A stretch of DNA of 64,000 bases from Tachypleus tridentatus (Eukaryota > Arthropoda > Merostomata > Xiphosura > Limulidae). The translations under genes were made by a program, and so were the position numbers. Below the pieces are notes generated by a model that searched no databases, was not told the origin of the DNA, and worked only from the letters and a program-made list of their open reading frames with translations. The stretch spans positions 152,889,592 through 152,953,591 of the forward strand of contig NC_134832.1 in the NCBI RefSeq assembly GCF_004210375.1, in the 5' to 3' direction. Below are positions 38,701 through 47,700 of this stretch, piece after piece (the stretch's first letter is position 1; every line of letters starts with the position of its first letter).

Positions 38701-41700
38701 AGAAAGTGGGCATTCAAGCACCCTCAAAGAACTGGCCTGAGTTTGAGACACACAAAAGTGGCAAAACGAGGACTGTTCTCTACTGAGGTTATCTCTGTAT
38801 TAGTGTTCACTAATCTGCTGTCTCTCCTTTTGGGTGCTGGCATAGGGTAGGTACCATATTATTATTATGATATGGTAGATACTATATTATTATTGTAACA
38901 GGGTAGGTACAATATTATTCATGTCTTATGTGGTTCACACTTAGAACTTTAGTATGAAACTTATGTCTCCTATAATTCACCACCTGGTAGCACAGGGATA
39001 CGTCTGTGGACTTGTAATGCTAGAAATCAAGTTTCATTACCTGCATTGAGCACAGTACAAATAGACCATTGTACATCTTTGTGCTTAGCTACAAACAGAC
39101 CAATAATACAAAATCAACTGCCATTATTTTAGTATTATAAGGCACATGGTAACCACATTGACAAAATTATTTAAGAACATGTGTACTGTTTGTGTACATT
39201 GTTATCACTTGCTTAAATGATTGGATTTACACTAAAAGCTAAGCTATTGCACTGTTGTGATTAACAATTTACATTTCAGTGGTAGTATTAGATATGAATT
39301 TGTAACAGCTGACCAACATAAAATAAACCTTTAATTAAAAAACAAATAAGTTTATGATTTAATAACTTCATTAATATGGCTACTTACAGGTAAGTACATA
39401 GTAAATGAAACTGTTAGTACAAGGTTATATAGTGATACTAAGTTACCATTAAGCTTATTTAATGATAATTACATAGTAAATGAAACTGTTAGTACAAGAT
39501 TGTATAGTGATAGTAAGTTACCAATAAGCTTATTTAATGATAATTACATAGTAAGTAAAACTGTTAGTACAAGATTATATAGTGATACTAAGTTACCATT
39601 AAGCTTATTTAATGATAATTACATAGTAAATGAAACTGTTAGTACAAGATTAGTACTAAAAGCTAAGCTATTGCACTGTTGTGATTAACAATTTACATTT
39701 CAGTGGTAGTATTAGATATGAATTTGTAACAGCTGACCATCATAAAATAAACCTTTAATTAAAAAACAAATAAGTTTATGATTTAATAACTTCATTAATA
39801 TGGCTACTTACAGGTAAGTACATAGTAAATGAAACTGTTAGTACAAGGTTATATAGTGATACTAAGTTACCATTAAGCTTATTTAATGATAATTACATAG
39901 TAAGTAAAACTGTTAGTACAAGATTATATAGTGATACTAAGTTACCATTAACCTTATTTAATGATAATTACATAGTAAATGAAACTGTTAGTACAAGATT
40001 ATATCATGATACTAAGTTACCATTAAGCTTATTTAATGATAATTACATAGTAAATGAAACTGTTAGTACAAGATTATATAGTGATACTAAGTTACCATTA
40101 AGCTTATTTAATGATAATTACATAGTAAGTGAAACTGTTAGTACAAGATTATATAGTGATACTAAGTTACCATTAACCTTATTTAATGATAATTACATAG
40201 TAAATGAAACTGTTAGTACAAGATTATATAGTGATACTAAGTTACCATTAACCTTATTTAATGATAATTACATAGTAAATGAAACTGTTAGTACAAGATT
40301 ATATCATGATACTAAGTTACCATTAACCTTATTTAATGATAATTACATAGTAAGTGAAACTGTTAGTACAAGATTATATAGTGATACTAAGTTACCATTA
40401 ACCTTATTTAATGATAATTACATAGTAAGTGAAGCTGTTAGTACAAGATTATATAGTGATACTAAGTTACCATTAACCTTATTTAATGATAATTACATAG
40501 TAAGTGAAACTGTTAGTACAAGATTATATAGTGATACTAAGTTACCATTAACCTTATTTAATGATAATTACATAGTAAATGAAACTGTTAGTACAAGATT
40601 ATATCATGATACTAAGTTACCATTAACCTTATTTAATGATAATTACATATTAAGTGAAACTGTTAGTACAAGATTATATAGTGATACTAAGTTGCCATTA
40701 ACCTTATTTAATGATAATTACATAGTAAGTGAAACTGTTAGTACAAGATTATATAGTGATACTAAGTTACCATTAACCTTATTTAATGATAATTACATAG
40801 TAAATGAAACTGTTAGTACAAGATTATATCATGATACTAAATTACCATTAACCTTATTTAATGATAATTACATAGTAAATGAAACTGTTAGTGCAAAATT
40901 ATATAGTGATACTAAGTTACCATTAAGCTTATTTAATGATAATTACATAGTAAATGAAACTGTTAGTACAAGATTATATAGTGATACTAAGTTACCATTA
41001 AGCTTATTTAATGATAATTACATAGTAAGTGAAACTGTTAGTACAAGATTATATAGTGATACTAAGTTACCATTAACCTTATTTAATGATAATTACATAG
41101 TAAGTGAAACTGTTAGTACAAGATTATATAGTGATACTAAGTTACCATTAAGCTTATTTAATGATAATTACATAGTAAATGAAACTGTTAGTACAAGATT
41201 AGTACTAAAAGCTAAGCTATTGCACTGTTGTGATTAACAATTTACATTTCAGTGGTAGTATTAGATATGAATTTGTAACAGCTGACCAACATAAAATAAA
41301 CCTTTAATTAAAAAACAAATAAGTTTATGATTTAATAACTTCATTAATATGGCTACTTACAGGTAAGTACATAGTAAAGAAACTGTTAGTACAAGGTTAT
41401 ATAGTGATACTAAGTTACCATTAAGCTTATTTAATGATAATTACATAGTAAATGAAACTGTTAGTACAAGATTATATAGTGATAGTAAGTTACCAATAAG
41501 CTTATTAAATGATAATTACATAGTAAGTAAAACTGTTAGTACAAGATTATATAGTGATACTAAGTTACCATTAAGCTTATTTAATGATAATTACATAGTA
41601 AATGAAACTGTTAGTACAAGATTAGTACTAAAAGCTAAGCTATTGCACTGTTGTGATTAACAATTTACATTTCAGTGGTAGTATTAGATATGAATTTGTA

Positions 41701-44700
41701 ACAGCTGACCAACATAAAATAAACCTTTAATTAAAAAACAAATAAGTTTATGATTTAATAACTTCATTAATATGGCTACTTACAGGTAAGTACATAGTAA
41801 ATGAAACTGTTAGTACAAGGTTATATAGTGATACTAAGTTACCATTAAGCTTATTTAATGATAATTACATAGTAAGTAAAACTGTTAGTACAAGATTATA
41901 TAGTGATACTAAGTTACCATTAACCTTATTTAATGATAATTACATAGTAAATGAAACTGTTAGTACAAGATTATATCATGATACTAAGTTACCATTAAGC
42001 TTATTTAATGATAATTACATAGTAAATGAAACTGTTAGTACAAGATTATATAGTGATACTAAGTTACCATTAAGCTTATTTAATGATAATTACATAGTAA
42101 GTGAAACTGTTAGTACAAGATTATATAGTGATACTAAGTTACCATTAACCTTATTTAATGATAATTACATAGTAAATGAAACTGTTAGTACAAGATTATA
42201 TAGTGATACTAAGTTACCATTAACCTTATTTAATGATAATTACATAGTAAATGAAACTGTTAGTACAAGATTATATCATGATACTAAGTTACCATTAACC
42301 TTATTTAATGATAATTACATAGTAAGTGAAACTGTTAGTACAAGATTATATAGTGATACTAAGTTACCATTAACCTTATTTAATGATAATTACATAGTAA
42401 GTGAAACTGTTAGTACAAGATTATATAGTGATACTAAGTTACCATTAACCTTATTTAATGATAATTACATAGTAAGTGAAACTGTTAGTACAAGATTATA
42501 TAGTGATACTAAGTTACCATTAACCTTATTTAATGATAATTACATAGTAAATGAAACTGTTAGTACAAGATTATATCCTGATACTAAGTTACCATTAACC
42601 TTATTTAATGATAATTACATATTAAGTGAAACTGTTAGTACAAGATTATATAGTGATACTAAGTTGCCATTAACCTTATTTAATGATAATTACATAGTAA
42701 GTGAAACTGTTAGTACAAGATTATATAGTGATACTAAGTTACCATTAACCTTATTTAATGATAATTACATAGTAAATGAAACTGTTAGTACAAGATTATA
42801 TCATGATACTAAGTTACCATTAACCTTATTTAATGATAATTACATAGTAAATGAAACTGTTAGTGCAAAATTATATAGTGATACTAAGTTACCATTAAGC
42901 TTATTTAATGATAATTACATAGTAAATGAAACTGTTAGTACAAGATTATATAGTGATACTAAGTTACCATTAACCTTATTTAATGATAATTACATAGTAA
43001 GTGAAACTGTTAGTACAAGATTATATAGTGATACTGAGTTACCATTAAGCTTATTTAATGATAATTACATAGTAAGTGAAACTGTTAGTACAAGATTATA
43101 TAGTGATACTAAGTTGCCATTAACCTTATTTAATGATAATTACATAGTAAGTGAAACTGTTAGTACAAGATTATATAGTGATACTAAGTTGCCATTAACC
43201 TTATTTAATGATAATTACATAGTAAATGAAACTGTTAGTACAAGATTATATCATGATACTAAGTTACCATTAACCTTATTTAATGATAATTACATAGTAA
43301 ATGAAACTGTTAGTACAAGATTATATAGTGATACTAAGTTACCATTAACCTTATTTAATGATAATTACATAGTAAATGAAACTGTTAGTACAAGATTATA
43401 TAGTGATACTAAGTTACCATTAACCTTATTTAATGATAATTACATAGTAAATGAAACTGTTAGTGCAAAATTATATAGTGATACTAAGTTACCATTAAGC
43501 TTATTTAATGATAATTACATAGTAAATGAAACTGTTAGTACAAGATTATATAGTGATACTAAGTTACCATTAAGCTTATTTAATGATAATTACATAGTAA
43601 GTGAAACTGTTAGTACAAGATTATATAGTGATACTAAGTTGCCATTAACCTTATTTAATGATAATTACATAGTAAATGAAACTGTTAGTACAAGATTATA
43701 TCATGATACTAAGTTACCATTAACCTTATTTAATGATAATTACATAGTAAATGAAACTGTTAGTACAAGATTATATAGTGATACTAAGTTACCATTAACC
43801 TTATTTAATGATAATTACATAGTAAATGAAACTGTTAGTACAAGATTATATCATGATACTAAGTTACCATTAACCTTATTTAATGATAATTACTTAGTAA
43901 ATGAAACTGTTAGTGCAAAATTATATAGTGATACTAAGTTACCATTAAGCTTATTTAATGATAATTACATAGTAAATGAAACTGTTAGTACAAGATTATA
44001 TAGTGATACTAAGTTACCATTAAGCTTATTTAATGATAATTACATAGTAAGTGAAACTGTTAGTACAAGATTATATAGTGATACTAAGTTACCATTAACC
44101 TTATTTAATGATAATTACATAGTAAATGAAACTGTTAGTACAAGATTATATAGTGATAGTAAGTTACCAATAAGCTTATTTAATGATAATTACATAGTAA
44201 GTAAAACTGTTAGTACAAGATTATATAGTGATACTAAGTTACCATTAAGCTTATTTAATGATAATTACATAGTAAATGAAACTGTTAGTACAAGATTAGT
44301 ACTAAAAGCTAAGCTATTGCACTGTTGTGATTAACAATTTACATTTCAGTGGTAGTATTAGGTATGAATTTGTAACAGCTGACCAACATAAAATAAACCT
44401 TTAATTAAAAAACAAATAAGTTTATGATTTAATAACTTCATTAATATGGCTACTTACAGGTAAGTACATAGTAAATGAAACTGTTAGTACAAGGTTATAT
44501 AGTGATACTAAGTTACCATTAAGCTTATTTAATGATAATTACATAGTAAGTAAAACTGTTAGTACAAGATTATATAGTGATACTAAGTTACCATTAACCT
44601 TATTTAATGATAATTACATAGTAAATGAAACTGTTAGTACAAGATTATATCATGATACTAAGTTAACCTTATTTAATGATAATTACATAGTAAATGAAAC

Positions 44701-47700
44701 TGTTAGTACAAGATTATATCATGATACTAAGTTACCATTAAGCTTATTTAATGATAATTACATAGTAAATGAAACTGTTAGTACAAGATTATATAGTGAT
44801 ACTAAGTTACCATTAAGCTTATTTAATGATAATTACATAGTAAGTGAAACTGTTAGTACAAGATTATATAGTGATACTAAGTTACCATTAACCTTATTTA
44901 ATGATAATTACATAGTAAATGAAACTGTTAGTACAAGATTATATAGTGATACTAAGTTACCATTAACCTTATTTAATGATAATTACATAGTAAATGAAAC
45001 TGTTAGTACAAGATTATATCATGATACTAAGTTACCATTAACCTTATTTAATGATAATTACATAGTAAGTGAAACTGTTAGTACAAGATTATATAGTGAT
45101 ACTAAGTTGCCATTAACCTTATTTAATGATAATTACATAGTAAATGAAACTGTTAGTACAAGATTATATCATGATACTAAGTTACCATTAACCTTATTTA
45201 ATGATAATTACATAGTAAATGAAACTGTTAGTACAAGATTATATAGTGATACTAAGTTACCATTAACCTTATTTAATGATAATTACATAGTAAATGAAAC
45301 TGTTAGTACAAGATTATATCATGATACTAAGTTACCATTAACCTTATTTAATGATAATTACATAGTAAGTGAAACTGTTAGTACAAGATTATATAGTGAT
45401 ACTAAGTTGCCATTAACCTTATTTAATGATAATTACATAGTAAATGAAACTGTTAGTACAAGATTATATCATGATACTAAGTTACCATTAACCTTATTTA
45501 ATGATAATTACATAGTAAATGAAACTGTTAGTACAAGATTATATAGTGATACTAAGTTACCATTAACCTTATTTAATGACAATTACATAGTAAATGAAAC
45601 TGTTAGTACAAGATTATATCATGATACTAAGTTACCATTAACCTTATTTAATGATAATTACATAGTAAATGAAACTGTTAGTGCAAAATTATATAGTGAT
45701 ACTAAGTTACCATTAAGCTTATTTAATGATAATTACATAGTAAATGAAACTGTTAGTACAAGATTATATAGTGATACTAAGTTACCATTAAGCTTATTTA
45801 ATGATAATTACATAGTAAGTGAAACTGTTAGTACAAGATTATATAGTGATACTAAGTTACCATTAACCTTATTTAATGATAATTACATAGTAAGTGAAAC
45901 TGTTAGTACAAGATTATATAGTGATACTAAGTTACCATTAACCTTATTTAATGATAATTACATAGTAAATGAAACTGTTAATACAAGATTATATAGGGAT
46001 ACTAAGTTACCATTAACCTTATTTAATGATAATTACATATTAAATGAAACTGTTAGTACAAGATTATATCATGATACTAAGTTACCATTAACCTTATTTA
46101 ATGATAATTACATAGTAAATGAAACTGTTAGTGCAAAATTATATAGTGATACTAAGTTACCATTAAGCTTATTTAATGATAATTACATAGTAAGTGAAAC
46201 TGTTAGTACAAGATTATATAGTGATACTAAGTTACCATTAAGCTTATTTAATGATAATTACATAGTAAATGAAACTGTTAGTACGAGATTAGTACTAAAA
46301 GCTAAGCTATTGCACTGTTGTGATTAACAATTTACATTTCAGTGGTAGTATTAGATATGAATTTGTAACAGCTGACCAACATAAAATAAACCTTTAATTA
46401 AAAAACAAATAAGTTTATGATTTAATAACTTCATTAATATGGCTACTTACAGGTAAGTACATAGTAAAGAAACTGTTAGTACAAGGTTATATAGTGATAC
46501 TAAGTTACCATTAAGCTTATTTAATGATAATTACATAGTAAGTAAAACTGTTAGTACAAGATTATATAGTGATACTAAGTTACCATTAACCTTATTTAAT
46601 GATAATTACATAGTAAATGAAACTGTTAGTACAAGATTATATCATGATACTAAGTTAACCTTATTTAATGATAATTACATAGTAAATGAAACTGTTAGTA
46701 CAAGATTATATCATGATACTAAGTTACCATTAAGCTTATTTAATGATAATTACATAGTAAATGAAACTGTTAGTACAAGATTATATAGTGATACTAAGTT
46801 ACCATTAAGCTTATTTAATGATAATTACATAGTAAGTGAAACTGTTAGTACAAGATTATATAGTGATACTAAGTTACCATTAACCTTATTTAATGATAAT
46901 TACATAGTAAATGAAACTGTTAGTACAAGATTATATAGTGATACTAAGTTACCATTAACCTTATTTAATGATAATTACATAGTAAATGAAACTGTTAGTA
47001 CAAGATTATATCATGATACTAAGTTACCATTAACCTTATTTAATGATAATTACATAGTAAGTGAAACTGTTAGTACAAGATTATATAGTGATACTAAGTT
47101 GCCATTAACCTTATTTAATGATAATTACATAGTAAATGAAACTGTTAGTACAAGATTATATCATGATACTAAGTTACCATTAACCTTATTTAATGATAAT
47201 TACATAGTAAATGAAACTGTTAGTACAAGATTATATAGTGATACTAAGTTACCATTAACCTTATTTAATGATAATTACATAGTAAATGAAACTGTTAGTA
47301 CAAGATTATATCATGATACTAAGTTACCATTAACCTTATTTAATGATAATTACATAGTAAATGAAACTGTTAGTGCAAAATTATATAGTGATACTAAGTT
47401 ACCATTAAGCTTATTTAATGATAATTACATAGTAAATGAAACTGTTAGTACAAGATTATATAGTGATACTAAGTTACCATTAAGCTTATTTAATGATAAT
47501 TACATAGTAAGTGAAACTGTTAGTACAAGATTATATAGTGATACTAAGTTACTATTAACCTTATTTAATGATAATTACATAGTAAGTGAAACTGTTAGTA
47601 CAAGATTATATAGTGATACTAAGTTACCATTAACCTTATTTAATGATAATTACATAGTAAATGAAACTGTTAATACAAGATTATATAGGGATACTAAGTT

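Larger units (their letters stand above)
29218..38702 (+). other. BNIP3 intron 4
   Basis: The 9.5 kb intron hosts an internally deleted LINE (about 29700-32447), a 42-bp array (32602-33987) and, on the opposite strand, a broken repeated ORF (about 34480-35265). From 35270 to 38700 there is only AT-rich sequence. Short open frames there (for example 37618-37965) have no recognisable motif and AT-driven composition. Confidence 0.8.
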
